Assembly: GCF_026016325.1 (NCBI RefSeq)
Contig: NZ_CP087203.1
Span: 2,108,001 to 2,172,000 of the forward strand
DNA from: Pseudomonas sp. B21-056
GTDB lineage: Bacteria > Pseudomonadota > Gammaproteobacteria > Pseudomonadales > Pseudomonadaceae
Direction of reading: 5' to 3'
Length of the DNA: 64,000 bases
A program made the translations under genes and the position numbers. Positions within the stretch are counted from its first letter, which is position 1, and each line of letters begins with the position of its first letter. Under the pieces are notes generated by a model, which saw nothing but the letters and a program-made list of their open reading frames with translations, made no database searches and was not told the origin of the DNA. Below, piece by piece: positions 17,718 through 26,677 of the stretch.

Positions 17718-18266
17718 ATGAAACTTAAACATTTCCTGCAACCTCTCGCCCCTCCCTTTTCGGCCGAGCAAGTGCACATCATCCGAGGCGAGGTGGGTAA
17801 TATCTGGATTTTCAGCAGCTCTGCGTATCAACCCGCCGCTGTGCAGGTGTTGCGTCAGTATCATCCCAGTGCCTCGGTGAAATCGAGCGGCTGGGCCTGG
17901 AAACCCAACGGTTGACTTGCATCCTCGCCCCGACCATGGCCGCCCAGGTCCAATGGGTACGACTGGGTGACCGACTGTCGATCAACATTCCCACCCCTCT
18001 GCTCTCCCAGGTGCAGAGCCGCGATGCCGAGCCCCGGCAAATCACCTTCGAATTGATGGAAGCTCCACCACGCTGCTGCCTGGTGACTACTACGCTGGTG
18101 CATGGCGGTGCGCAAAAGGGTGGCTCAGAGCTATCAATTATCTGCGTGGCCAGGGTCACACAGTCAAGAAGCCCGAAGGAAGGGTCGCCCGGCCAGCCGG
18201 GCGTTATTGGTCAATGCCGGGACCGAGTATAAGCCCCACGTCCTGGTTCAGGCTTCTGCGGTGCTG
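17718..18266 (+). pseudogene. Degraded, frame-shifted coding remnants of unknown origin
   Basis: Protein-like sequence appears in shifting frames. One reading (MKLKHFLQPLAPPFSAEQV...AAVQVLRQYHPSA) stops near 17915. A second frame then carries EIERLGLETQRLTCILAP and RLGDRLSINIPTPLLSQ, and loses sense around 18070. A third frame runs into the histidine kinase without a ribosome site. This looks like a decayed gene in which small indels moved the frame. I do not recognise the family. The kinase start at 18267 may once have followed an intact upstream gene. Confidence 0.4.
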
Positions 18267-21170
18267 ATGATGAAACATGCAAGTCTGCGCCTGGATAAAC
18301 TGGCGCAAAGCTCACAACGCCTGAACAAAGCCCTGTTGCTGCTGGCAGGGCTCGCCTTGTTGCTGTCCAGCAGTTGCTACTGGGCGGTGTCGCGGTTGCT
18401 CGACGCCGAACAGGAAAAGATCGAGTTCCACTTCGCCCGCCTGGTGGAGATCATCCACGAACATGAGGTGTTCCTGCGCAACGTAGCCAGCGGTTACAGC
18501 CGTGGCAATGCGCCGCCGTTGCCTTCAGTGCAGTCCACCTCGGTGGCGCAATTGCAGCGCGATGCGGGGCAGGTGGTGTTGCAGGCCAAAGGGTTTGCCT
18601 TGTCGCTGCCGTTTACCTTGTCTCACGATACGCGGTTCTCGACGGACGACACGCACCGGGCGCTGGCGTTTGGCGTGCAACTGACCGATTACTATGGCGG
18701 CTACTGGGCCAGCTCGTTTTACGTCTCGCCGCAGCTGTTCGTGTTCACCCCCAATGACGTCGCCAGCCTCGCCGTGCCAGGCATTGGCGGCTTGCGCCAG
18801 CACCAGCCACTGTTGCGTGAGCAGTATCGCGAAGTGGTAAGCCGCTTGTACGAACTGCAGGAGAGCCAACGCCTGTTACTGACCGATAGTCGCGTGCGCT
18901 GGATGCGTGCGCCGTTGCAACTGTATCGGAACAGTCGCAGCGTGGTGGCTATGATCGGCATCGACGCGCCCACCGCCATACTGCCGGCCGGTCAGCCTCA
19001 GGGCTTGCTGACCCTGGCGGCTGTGGTGGACACGTCCCAGGTCGATGAATTCGAGCGAGTGCTGCAGTTGTCGGTCTACAACCAGTTCACCCTGATTTCA
19101 CCCCAGGGCGATGTGTTGCTCGGCAGTCTCGACGATGAAAACATGGCGCCCTTGGGCTTGAGCTTCAACAGCCATGGTTTGCGCTTCAAGATGCTCAGCG
19201 AAGGCGGCGAGTATTGGACCGGCTTGTATGCCATCAGCTTTCAGGATTTTCTGCGCTACGCCAAATGGCCGCTGCTGGGCCTGGGCCTGACGTTTCTGGC
19301 GGCTGTACTGCTGGGTTGGTGGATCAACCATTGGTACAAGACCCGCATCGTCAATCCGGCAAAGCGCGCGCAGGAACGGTTGTTCGAGAGCGAGGCGTTC
19401 AACCGCATCATGCTGCACAACGCCCCGGTGGGCCTGTGCGTGGTACGGCGCAGTGACCACCAGTTGCTCCTGGAGAACCAGCGCGCCTTGCAACTGCGCG
19501 GTACTGCACCGTTGCTCGATGTGCTTAAAGCCAACGATGGCCCGGACACCCCTGGCGAGATGTGTCTGGCGGTAGAGGGGCGCTACTTGCAGGTTGTAGT
19601 GGTGGCGGCGCGCTACGAAGGCGAGGACGTGTTCCTCTGTGGTTGCAATGACATCACCCGGCATGTTGACGAAGCCCAGTTACTGAACCAGGCGCGCCAG
19701 GAGGCCACCGAAGCCAATGAGGCCAAGACCTTGTTCCTGGCAACGATGAGCCATGAAATCCGCACCCCGCTATATGGCGTGCTGGGCAACCTGGAACTGA
19801 TGGCCCTGACCGACATGAGCGAGCGCCAGCGTTACTACCTGGACATTATCCAGGGCTCGTCCACCGTGCTGTTTCAACTGATCAGTAATGTGCTGGACGT
19901 GTCGAAAATCGAGTCCGGGCAAATGGCCGTGGAAGCGGCGCCGTTCAACCCGCGCCAACTGGCGGAGGAGTCGGTGCTTGGGTTTACCGCCACGGCCCGC
20001 AATAAGGGCTTGCAGATCGATGCGCAGATTGACTCGCAAGTACCGCGGCAATTGTTGGGGGATGGGGGGCGGATCCGACAGATCCTGCATAATCTGTTGG
20101 GCAATGCGATCAAGTTCACCGAATCGGGGCGCGTGCGCTTGCGTCTGACCGTGCAGCAATTGCTTGAAGATAAAGTTGCCCTGCAATGGCAGGTCACCGA
20201 CACCGGCGTGGGCATTCCGGAAAAGGCCCTGGAGCAGTTGTTCAGGCCTTTCTATCAAGTGGCCGGCGGCCAGGATGGCAACGGCGCCGGGCTGGGCTTG
20301 TCGATCTGTTCGCGCTTGAGTGAATTGATGGGCGGCACCATGCGCGTGGTCAGTGAGCCGGGGCTGGGCAGCAGTTTTTCGTTGTTCATCACTTTGCCGA
20401 TCCTGCGCAACGCACCGTCTGCCGTTAGTCCGGCGCAGGCGGAGCCGTGCCTGGATGCACCGTGTTTGAATGTGCGCGTGCTGGTCGCCGAAGACAACCC
20501 AGTCAGCCAGGCCGTGCTGCAAGAGCAACTCGAAGCCCTGGGTGCCCAGGCCACCGTGGCCCGGGACGGCGAGCACGCCCTGCAAATATGGGGCTCGCAG
20601 CCGTTCGACCTGGTGATCACCGACATCAACATGCCGCGCCTCAATGGCTATGACCTGGCCCGTGCCTTGCGTGAACAGGGCGTGCAGGTACCGATTATCG
20701 GTGTTACCGCCAACGCGCTGCGCGAGGCGGGCGAGCGCTGCCTGGCGGTAGGCATGAACGCGTGGGTGGTCAAGCCGCTGAGTATAAGCATGCTGCGCCA
20801 GGCCTTGATGGCCCATTGTCGCTGCGCGACAGCCCCGGCGATGCCATCGCCGGACCGCGACCGTGAAGGCTGGATCGAATTGTCCCCAGCCATGCGCCAG
20901 TTGATGGGCGATACCTTGTTGGTTGACGTGCAGCACATCGAGCAGGGCTTGGCGGACGGGGATTCCAACCGGGTTCGCCAATACCTGCACTGCCTCAATG
21001 GCGCGCTGGCCAGTGTGCGCGCCGAGGCTTTATCCAATGCTTGTCAGAAATGGGAGAACGCGCTGTGCGACGGCCGCCTGGATACCCACGCCACCGCGCA
21101 GATCCAAGTGCTGTGCGCACGGTTGACTGCGGTGGCGCAGTGCTTGCTGGCAGGGTCTTCAACTGAATGA
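18267..21170 (+). CDS. Hybrid sensor histidine kinase, RcsC-like, with receiver and C-terminal HPt
   Basis: A 967-residue inner-membrane hybrid kinase. One TM segment lies near residues 20-40, then a large periplasmic domain, then a second TM (WPLLGLGLTFLAAVLLGWWI). The cytoplasmic part has a PAS-like RcsC-type region (FNRIMLHNAPVGLCVVRR), HisKA with phospho-acceptor His496 in MSHEIRTPLYGVLGN, and HATPase motifs (LLGNAIKFTESG, DTGVGIP, GAGLGLSI). A receiver follows with Asp786 (VITDINMP), then a C-terminal HPt-like helix with His908 (LHCLNGALASV). Spacing and motifs resemble RcsC and the PvrS/RcsC kinases that control cup fimbriae. It is followed 29 bp later by an RcsB-like regulator, its expected partner. 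The start has no clear ribosome site. Confidence 0.92.
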   Translation: MMKHASLRLDKLAQSSQRLNKALLLLAGLALLLSSSCYWAVSRLLDAEQEKIEFHFARLVEIIHEHEVFLRNVASGYSRGNAPPLPSVQSTSVAQLQRDAGQVVLQAKGFALSLPFTLSHDTRFSTDDTHRALAFGVQLTDYYGGYWASSFYVSPQLFVFTPNDVASLAVPGIGGLRQHQPLLREQYREVVSRLYELQESQRLLLTDSRVRWMRAPLQLYRNSRSVVAMIGIDAPTAILPAGQPQGLLTLAAVVDTSQVDEFERVLQLSVYNQFTLISPQGDVLLGSLDDENMAPLGLSFNSHGLRFKMLSEGGEYWTGLYAISFQDFLRYAKWPLLGLGLTFLAAVLLGWWINHWYKTRIVNPAKRAQERLFESEAFNRIMLHNAPVGLCVVRRSDHQLLLENQRALQLRGTAPLLDVLKANDGPDTPGEMCLAVEGRYLQVVVVAARYEGEDVFLCGCNDITRHVDEAQLLNQARQEATEANEAKTLFLATMSHEIRTPLYGVLGNLELMALTDMSERQRYYLDIIQGSSTVLFQLISNVLDVSKIESGQMAVEAAPFNPRQLAEESVLGFTATARNKGLQIDAQIDSQVPRQLLGDGGRIRQILHNLLGNAIKFTESGRVRLRLTVQQLLEDKVALQWQVTDTGVGIPEKALEQLFRPFYQVAGGQDGNGAGLGLSICSRLSELMGGTMRVVSEPGLGSSFSLFITLPILRNAPSAVSPAQAEPCLDAPCLNVRVLVAEDNPVSQAVLQEQLEALGAQATVARDGEHALQIWGSQPFDLVITDINMPRLNGYDLARALREQGVQVPIIGVTANALREAGERCLAVGMNAWVVKPLSISMLRQALMAHCRCATAPAMPSPDRDREGWIELSPAMRQLMGDTLLVDVQHIEQGLADGDSNRVRQYLHCLNGALASVRAEALSNACQKWENALCDGRLDTHATAQIQVLCARLTAVAQCLLAGSSTE

Positions 21171-21199
21171 GCGCCATCTGCCCGCTACAAGGAGGATAA

Positions 21200-21850
21200 A
21201 TGATGCGAGAAATGAACGTCGTCATCGCAGATGACCACCCGATTGTGCTGGTGGGCGTGCGCGAGATCGTGCAGCGCGATTCACGCTATCGCCTGGTGGG
21301 CGAGGCGGTCAGTTCCAGCCAGTTGGTCGAACAGTTACGCGCCCATCAGCCCCAAGTGCTGATCACCGATTTCAACATGCCGGGTGACGACACCTATGGC
21401 GATGGCTTGAAGCTGATCGAGTACATCCTGCGCCATTTCCCCGAGACCCAGGTGTTGGTGTTGACCATGATTTCCAACAACCTGATCCTCACCCGCTTGC
21501 AGGAATTGGGCGTGGCTGGCGTGATTCAGAAAAACCACCTGCACGGCGAAATCGTAAAAGCCCTGGGCGCGATTAGTGCCCGACGCAGCTACGAGGCGCC
21601 CGCGCCTGTCGCGACCACTGTGGTGGGTAAATTGTTTCAGGTGCAAGAGCGGTTCCAAAGCCTGTCGCCCCGCGAGCTGGAAGTGTTGCGTTTGTTTGTA
21701 ACGGGAATGAGCGTCAGCGACATTGCGCGGCAATTGAACCGCAGCAATAAGACCGTCAGCGCGCAAAAGATCTCGGCCATGCGCAAGCTGGAGGTGGACA
21801 GTGATCAGGCGTTGCTGACCTATTGCATCGAGGCCCGGCAGTTTCAATAG
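21200..21850 (+). CDS. RcsB-like response regulator (REC + LuxR-type HTH)
   Basis: A 216-residue response regulator. The receiver has the acidic pair in VVIADDHPIVL and phospho-acceptor Asp57 in LITDFNMPG, followed by DDTYGDGLKLIEYILRHFPETQVLVLTM, which closely recalls RcsB. The C-terminal LuxR HTH reads LSPRELEVLRLFVTGMSVSDIARQLNRSNKTVSAQKISAMRKL. A strong AAGGAGG lies just before the ATG. It should be phosphorylated by the adjacent hybrid kinase through its own HPt domain. Target genes are not evident in the window. Confidence 0.92.
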   Translation: MMREMNVVIADDHPIVLVGVREIVQRDSRYRLVGEAVSSSQLVEQLRAHQPQVLITDFNMPGDDTYGDGLKLIEYILRHFPETQVLVLTMISNNLILTRLQELGVAGVIQKNHLHGEIVKALGAISARRSYEAPAPVATTVVGKLFQVQERFQSLSPRELEVLRLFVTGMSVSDIARQLNRSNKTVSAQKISAMRKLEVDSDQALLTYCIEARQFQ

Positions 21851-21985
21851 TCAGCGATAGATTATCTGGGTCAGCAGTTGGGCTGGCCTTCATATAGCAT
21901 GTAAGGCACAGACGAGAACGACTGAGTAAACACCTGACGCTGGCCATCGGGGCTTTCCGCCGTTGAGCAACGAGTCCATTTTACT

Positions 21986-22678
21986 TCAATCCAGCCGACG
22001 CCCAAAAACGGAACGGCGAGTAGCCACCAGCAACAACGACTGCGGCCCCACTCCTTGCGGATGCTGCGGCTCCTGCAACCCAGCCAGCCCAAATCCCCCC
22101 ATATCCAGCGCATTCAACCAACTGGAAAGCGTGCGGAAGTACCACGGCATGGGTTGCCACTGCCCCTTGAACCCCGCGAAGGTTTCCTGTCGCCAGCCAT
22201 CCTGATAGACACCCGCCGCCGTGCTCCACGGATGCAGGGTCTGGATCACCAGCTTGCCACCAGGGACGAGCAGGGCATGCATGGTGGTGAGCAGGGGGAT
22301 GATGTCCTGGTGCAGGAGGGCGAAGTTGGCGCAGATCAGGTCGTAGCCGCTGCCAATGTCGACTTTTGCCTGGACCAGTTCCTCATAACTCGCCAAATGG
22401 ACCGCTGGAGAGCCGGCTGCTCGCGCTGCTTCGACCAGCGTCGCATCGCCATCCACTCCGACCGCATCGATGGCCCGTTTGGCCAGGGCGCGCAACAGCC
22501 AGCCTTCACCGCAGCCCAGGTCGAGCACGTGCTCGGGTTGCTGGCTCAGCACTGCCAGCAGAATCGCCTGGTCGGTGACTTCGCGTCGGCTTTCGATGGC
22601 GCCGGTGCGGATGGCGTCGATCCAGGCGCGGGCGTTGTGATGCCAGCTATGAAGAAGCTCTGATTCGGAGGCGGGCAT
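21986..22678 (-). CDS. Class I SAM-dependent methyltransferase
   Basis: A 230-residue methyltransferase. The SAM-binding motif I is VLDLGCGEGWLLRAL, followed by AVGVDGDATLVEAAR and YDLICANFALLHQDIIPLL with the family's motif II/III layout. Near the C-terminus, PGGKLVIQTLHPW is typical of small-molecule methyltransferases. The ATG at 22678 (MPASESELLHSWHHNARAW) is preferred; an in-frame TTG 28 codons upstream lacks a ribosome site. It is convergent with the response-regulator gene and divergent from the TetR gene at 22866. The substrate is unknown. Confidence 0.87.
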   Translation of the reverse strand: MPASESELLHSWHHNARAWIDAIRTGAIESRREVTDQAILLAVLSQQPEHVLDLGCGEGWLLRALAKRAIDAVGVDGDATLVEAARAAGSPAVHLASYEELVQAKVDIGSGYDLICANFALLHQDIIPLLTTMHALLVPGGKLVIQTLHPWSTAAGVYQDGWRQETFAGFKGQWQPMPWYFRTLSSWLNALDMGGFGLAGLQEPQHPQGVGPQSLLLVATRRSVFGRRLD

Positions 22679-22794
22679 GTCGGTGTCCGGTGTAGAGGCG
22701 GGAAGGTAAGGATAGGACACACTCTTCACGCTGCCAGACTGCTCTGAAGCACCCAGGGTCAAGAAGGCTGCGTCTCGGGTTTCAAGTCAACAAA

Positions 22795-22812
22795 ATGTAC
22801 TGTGGTGTACAT
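22795..22812. promoter_or_regulatory. Palindromic operator ATGTAC-N6-GTACAT upstream of the broken TetR gene
   Basis: A perfect 6-bp inverted repeat (ATGTAC TGTGGT GTACAT) lies 53 bp before the TetR start, with a further GGTACAT half-site near 22828. The same half-sites recur upstream of the flavin oxidoreductase at 26544-26583. This is the usual arrangement for an autoregulated TetR with a shared operator. Confidence 0.6.
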
Positions 22813-22865
22813 GCGTCGGTCGGCAGGGTACATTCCAATCACGTTTTTGAAGAAGGTTCAGCGAG

Positions 22866-23565
22866 ATGTCGCAGTTGGGGAAGGCGCGTGGCAAGGCCCA
22901 GGACACCGGTTGGCGCGGGTCGCCGGAGGGCTGGCTGGAGGCTGCCTACGATGCCTTGAAGGAGTCGGGTATCGACGCTGTCCGGGTCATGCCGCTCGCC
23001 AAGCGCCTTGGTTTGTCGCGAACCAGTTTCTACTGGTTTTTTCGAGGATCGCGAACAGTTGCTGGCCGCTTTGCTTTCCCGTTGGCGGGAAACCAACACG
23101 GGAGGCTTGATCCGCCAGAGCGAAAGCTATGCAGAGAGTATTTCCGAAGCGATCCTGAATGTGTTCGAGTGTTGGCTCAACCCGCAATTGTTCGATTCGC
23201 AATTCGAATTTGCCGTGCGCAGTTGGGCGCTGCAGTCGGCTGAGGTGGCTCAGGAGGTCGCTACCGTGGACGAACAGCGGATCAGTGCACTGGCGAGCAT
23301 GTTCAAGCGGTTTGGCTATGACAACCAGGGTGCCGATACCCGGGCCCGCACGATTTACCTGACCCAGATCGGCTATATCAGCATGAACACCCATGAGCTG
23401 ATCACCACGCGTTTCCAGCGTATTCCTCATTACGTCAGCATTTTTACCGGCAAGGCCCCCAAGCGACGCGAGCTGGATCGTTTCTACGGGAAGTTCGGCT
23501 ACGCCGAAAAAGAGCCTGGGGTTTTTCGTTCCCTTGACGGACACGTTCGAAGGCTCCGCCGATGA
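22866..23565 (+). pseudogene. TetR-family regulator interrupted by a single-base frameshift
   Basis: The first frame (MSQLGKARGKAQ... to SRTSFYWFF) encodes a TetR helix-turn-helix, with RVMPLAKRLGLSRTSFYWFF as the recognition region. At 23037-23042 a run of six T shifts the frame. With five T the sequence would continue FYWFFEDREQLLAALLSRW, and that continuation is exactly what the next frame encodes to the stop at 23565. The full product would be about 232 residues. Either this is a real inactivating mutation or a sequencing error in a homopolymer. The 3' end overlaps the P5C reductase start, and a palindromic operator lies upstream. Confidence 0.85.
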
Positions 23566-24347
23566 TCAATGAAACCCTGGGGATCATCGGTGGCACCGGC
23601 TGGTTGGGCGGGGCAATCGCCAAGGCGCTGCTGGAGCAGGCACTGGTGCCGGTGGGTAATCTGGTCATTTCCAACCGCTCGGGTAGCCACCCCTTGGCCC
23701 AGCAGGGCGTTTGCCTGGTCACAGACAATCAGGTGCTGGTAGAGCGCTGCGACGTGGTGATTGTCGCGGTGCGCCCCGAGCATTTTGCCAGCCTGAATAT
23801 CGACGCGAGGGGCAAGACAATCGTTTCCCTGATGGCCGGAATCACGGCGCAGGCGATTGCCGCGCAAACCTCGGCTTCGGCTGTCGTGCGGGCGATGCCC
23901 AACGCGGCGGTGGAAATACGGCAGTCCTTTACGCCATGGTTTTGCTGGGGGGAGGTGGACGCGGCAACGAGGAATCTGGTGCGGCTTCTGTTCGAATCCG
24001 TAGGCACGGCGGCCGAGGTTCTCGAAGAGGATTTTATCGACTACCTGTCTGCGCTGTCGGGCACCGGCCCTGCTTTTCCGGCCTTGCTGATGACTGCCCT
24101 GACCAACCAGGCAGTGGCGGCCGGCCTTCCTGCCGATATCGCACAATTGGCGGCAAAGAACGTCGTGGTCAATAGCAGCCAGCTTCTGGAAAACCACGAT
24201 GCGCTGCAGATGATCGAGGCGTTGGTGGCCTATCGAGGCGTCACGGCCGCGGCGTTGCAATCAATGATCGATAGTCGCTTCGAAGAGCGGATCGGCCAGG
24301 CGCTGCAAGCAGGCGCTGCGGTTGCCCGCAAAGGGCTACATGCCTGA
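23562..24347 (+). CDS. Pyrroline-5-carboxylate reductase family protein (ProC-like)
   Basis: A 261-residue NAD(P)-dependent reductase. The N-terminal Rossmann motif is LGIIGGTGWLGGAIAKALL, followed by VVIVAVRPEHF and VRAMPNAAVE. The C-terminal dimerisation domain has the ProC signature SALSGTGPAFPALLMTAL. The ATG overlaps the TetR stop (ATGA), so the two genes form one unit. Its neighbours concern betaine uptake and demethylation plus a putA fragment, so it probably acts on proline or a cyclic imine derived from an N-methylated proline rather than being the housekeeping proC. That role is inference. Confidence 0.88.
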   Translation: MINETLGIIGGTGWLGGAIAKALLEQALVPVGNLVISNRSGSHPLAQQGVCLVTDNQVLVERCDVVIVAVRPEHFASLNIDARGKTIVSLMAGITAQAIAAQTSASAVVRAMPNAAVEIRQSFTPWFCWGEVDAATRNLVRLLFESVGTAAEVLEEDFIDYLSALSGTGPAFPALLMTALTNQAVAAGLPADIAQLAAKNVVVNSSQLLENHDALQMIEALVAYRGVTAAALQSMIDSRFEERIGQALQAGAAVARKGLHA

Positions 24348-24382
24348 TGGGGACTCTTCCAGGTCCCTCGCCATAAAACCGC

Positions 24383-24425
24383 GTGGCGAGGGAGCTTGCT
24401 CCCGCTGGACTGCGTAGCAGGCCCC
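24383..24425. repeat. REP-like palindromic element
   Basis: GTGGCGAGGGAGCTTGCTCC is followed by CGCTGG and a second small palindrome CTGCGTAGCAG. The GGGAGCTTGCTCCC hairpin is characteristic of REP elements common in fluorescens-group Pseudomonas (family knowledge). It lies in the gap between the convergent P5C reductase and flavin oxidoreductase genes, the usual location for REPs. Confidence 0.8.
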
Positions 24426-24452
24426 CGGCGCCTGACGCCAGGGGCATGATGT

Positions 24453-26489
24453 TCAAATGTCCTTGAGCAACCGCAGCGCGTCGTAGATGGCGGCATGGGT
24501 ATTGCGCGCCGACACGGCGTCGCCAATCCGGAACAACTGGAAACGGCCCTCAGGGTTGGTCACGATATTCTGGGTTTTCCCGGCGATCAGATCATGCTGT
24601 TCAACTGCACCGTTGTTGCGCGAATGGGGGCGCAGTTCGAAGTACAGGTCGTCGAGGGGCAGGGTGCCATGGTTGATCACGACCTGATCCACCACGCGCT
24701 GTTTATGCACCCGGCCATAATCGCTGCCGAAGTTCGCCACTAATTGCCCGTCGCGTTTTTCTACGGAATCGACCCGATAGGTGACCGTAAAGGTGACGTT
24801 CAGGTCTTGAAGGCTGCGCATGTAGGGCACCAGATTCATCGCCATCACCTCCGGCGCGAACGAGCGGTCCGGTGTGACGATCTCCAGTTTCGCCCCGCTG
24901 TTGGCGATGAGCTCGGCCGCCTGTAGCGCCGCGTGGTCGCCTGCGTCGTCGAAGATCAGCACGTTCTGGCCGGGTTTGACGTCACCGGAAATGATGTCCC
25001 AGCTCGACACCACCAGTTCATTGCCGTGCTTGAGCACCTCGGTATGGGGCAGGCCGCCGGTGGCGACAATCACCACGTCCGGTTCTTCCGCCAACACCGT
25101 ATCGGCCTCGGCCCAGGTATTGAAATGGAATTTCACGCCCAAGCGTTCGCATTGCGCCATGCGCCAGTCGATGATGCTGATCATCTCGCGACGCCGCTCG
25201 CTGAGGGCGGTCAGGCGGATCTGGCCGCCGGGCTGGTCGGCCGCTTCGAATACCGTGACGTCATGGCCACGTTCACCGGCGACCCGTGCAGCCTCCAGGC
25301 CCGCCGGGCCGGTGCCGATCACCACCACTTTGCGCTTGGCCGGGGCCTTGGGGAGTTCGTGGGGCATGGTGGTTTCGCGCCCGGTGGCGGCGTTGTGGAT
25401 GCAGTACGCCGCGCCGCCCTGATAGATGCGGTCCAGGCAGTAGTTGGCGCCTACGCAGGGGCGGATCTCTTCTTCGCGTTTCTCGATGATCTTGCGCACG
25501 ATGTGCGGATCGGTCATGTGCGCCCGGGTCATGCCGATCATGTCCACCTTGCCGGAGGCGATGGCGTGGCGTGCGGTGGCGACGTCCGGGATCTTGGCGG
25601 CATGGAAGGTGGGGAAGCCGGTGGCCGAGCGGATCTCGCCGGCAAAATCCAGGTGCGGGGAGTTGCGCATGCCCTGGATCGGAATCACGTCGGTGAGGCC
25701 GGCATCGGTGTCGATGTGCCCACGAACGACGTTGAGGAAGTCGACCAGGCCACTGTCCTTGAGCATGTGCGAGATCTGGATGCCGTCGCTTGCGTCGAAG
25801 CCACCGGGCAAGTCTTCATCGCCGGTGTAGCGAACTCCCAGCAAGAAGTCCTCGCCGCAGCGCTGGCGAATGCCTCGCAGGACATCGAAGGTAAAGCGCA
25901 ACCGGTTCTCCAGCGAACCGCCGTAGGGGCCATCAAGGTCGTTGGTCAGTGGCGACCAGAACTGATCCATGAGGTGTCCGTAGGCCTGCAGTTCCAAGCC
26001 ATCGAGCCCGGCGGCCTTCATGCGTTCGGCGGCATCCACATAGTCCTTGATGATGCGGTCGATGTCCCAGTCTTCCAGCTTTTTCGGAAAGGCCCGGTGG
26101 GACGCTTCCCGGCGATGGGAAGGTGAGACGACCGGCAGCCAGTCAGCCTTGTCCCAACGTGTGCGCCTGCCGAGGTGAGTCAGCTGAATCATTACCGCCG
26201 CGCCGTGCTCGTGACATTCGTCGGTCAGGTCCTTCATCCATTTGACCACTTCATCCTGGTACGCCAGCACGTTGTTGAACACCGGCGGGCTGTCCCGGGA
26301 AACCGCGGCGGAGCCCGCGGTCATGGTCAGCGCCACACCAGCCTTCGCCCGTTCGACGTGGTACGCCCGATAAAGCTCCTTCGGCATGCCGTCGACCGGA
26401 TAGGCCGGCTCATGGGAGGTGGTCATGATCCGGTTCTTGAGAGTCAGGTGCTTGATCTTGTAGGGCTGCAGCAAGGGATCGCTGGACAT
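24453..26489 (-). CDS. NADH:flavin oxidoreductase / N-demethylase (DgcA / trimethylamine dehydrogenase-like)
   Basis: A 678-residue two-module flavoprotein. Residues 1 to about 370 form an old-yellow-enzyme TIM barrel (LKNRIMTTSHEPAY, DGLELQAYGHLMDQFWSPLTNDLDGPYGGSLENRLRF). A Cys-rich segment for a 4Fe-4S cluster follows (PCVGANYCLDRIYQGGAAYCIHN). The C-terminal half is an FAD/NAD(P) Rossmann module (VVVIGTGPAGLEAARVAGERGHDVTVFEA). This is the layout of trimethylamine dehydrogenase, dimethylglycine-oxidising DgcA and N-methylproline demethylases. The ATG at 26489 gives the family's N-terminus (MSSDPLLQPYKIKHLTLKN). ProC-like, betaine-binding and putA-remnant neighbours favour N-methylproline or dimethylglycine as substrate. 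Confidence 0.88.
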   Translation of the reverse strand: MSSDPLLQPYKIKHLTLKNRIMTTSHEPAYPVDGMPKELYRAYHVERAKAGVALTMTAGSAAVSRDSPPVFNNVLAYQDEVVKWMKDLTDECHEHGAAVMIQLTHLGRRTRWDKADWLPVVSPSHRREASHRAFPKKLEDWDIDRIIKDYVDAAERMKAAGLDGLELQAYGHLMDQFWSPLTNDLDGPYGGSLENRLRFTFDVLRGIRQRCGEDFLLGVRYTGDEDLPGGFDASDGIQISHMLKDSGLVDFLNVVRGHIDTDAGLTDVIPIQGMRNSPHLDFAGEIRSATGFPTFHAAKIPDVATARHAIASGKVDMIGMTRAHMTDPHIVRKIIEKREEEIRPCVGANYCLDRIYQGGAAYCIHNAATGRETTMPHELPKAPAKRKVVVIGTGPAGLEAARVAGERGHDVTVFEAADQPGGQIRLTALSERRREMISIIDWRMAQCERLGVKFHFNTWAEADTVLAEEPDVVIVATGGLPHTEVLKHGNELVVSSWDIISGDVKPGQNVLIFDDAGDHAALQAAELIANSGAKLEIVTPDRSFAPEVMAMNLVPYMRSLQDLNVTFTVTYRVDSVEKRDGQLVANFGSDYGRVHKQRVVDQVVINHGTLPLDDLYFELRPHSRNNGAVEQHDLIAGKTQNIVTNPEGRFQLFRIGDAVSARNTHAAIYDALRLLKDI

Positions 26490-26525
26490 GTTGTGCTCCG
26501 GGGACAGAACATCAGGCTTGGTTTT

Positions 26526-26583
26526 GACATGACGGTATGTCCAATGTACGCCTATGTCAACGTGGCTTGACATGAGTGTACAT
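26526..26583. promoter_or_regulatory. Two dyads upstream of the demethylase gene, sharing half-sites with 22795-22812
   Basis: GACAT-GACGGT-ATGTC (26526-26541) is a perfect 5-bp inverted repeat. Immediately after, ATGTAC at 26544 pairs with GTACAT at 26578-26583, and inside them TATGTCAA pairs with TTGACATG. The ATGTAC/GTACAT halves match the TetR-proximal palindrome. The site lies 37-94 bp before the flavoprotein start and also upstream of the divergent binding-protein gene. Confidence 0.55.
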
Positions 26584-26677
26584 TTCGCTTGCCCAACAAA
26601 AAAACCGGGATTACTATCGGCCTGAAATTTTTCTGCTGCCCTGCCAATAACTACTAATACAGACGCGGAGATGAACC

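Noticed and set aside
19770..20990. 406-codon open reading frame antisense to the hybrid kinase
   Set aside because: The kinase has all catalytic motifs in frame; the antisense product has no family features.
24933..26126. 397-codon open reading frame antisense to the flavin oxidoreductase
   Set aside because: Low-complexity Gly/His/Val composition and no ribosome site; the flavoprotein on the other strand is clear.
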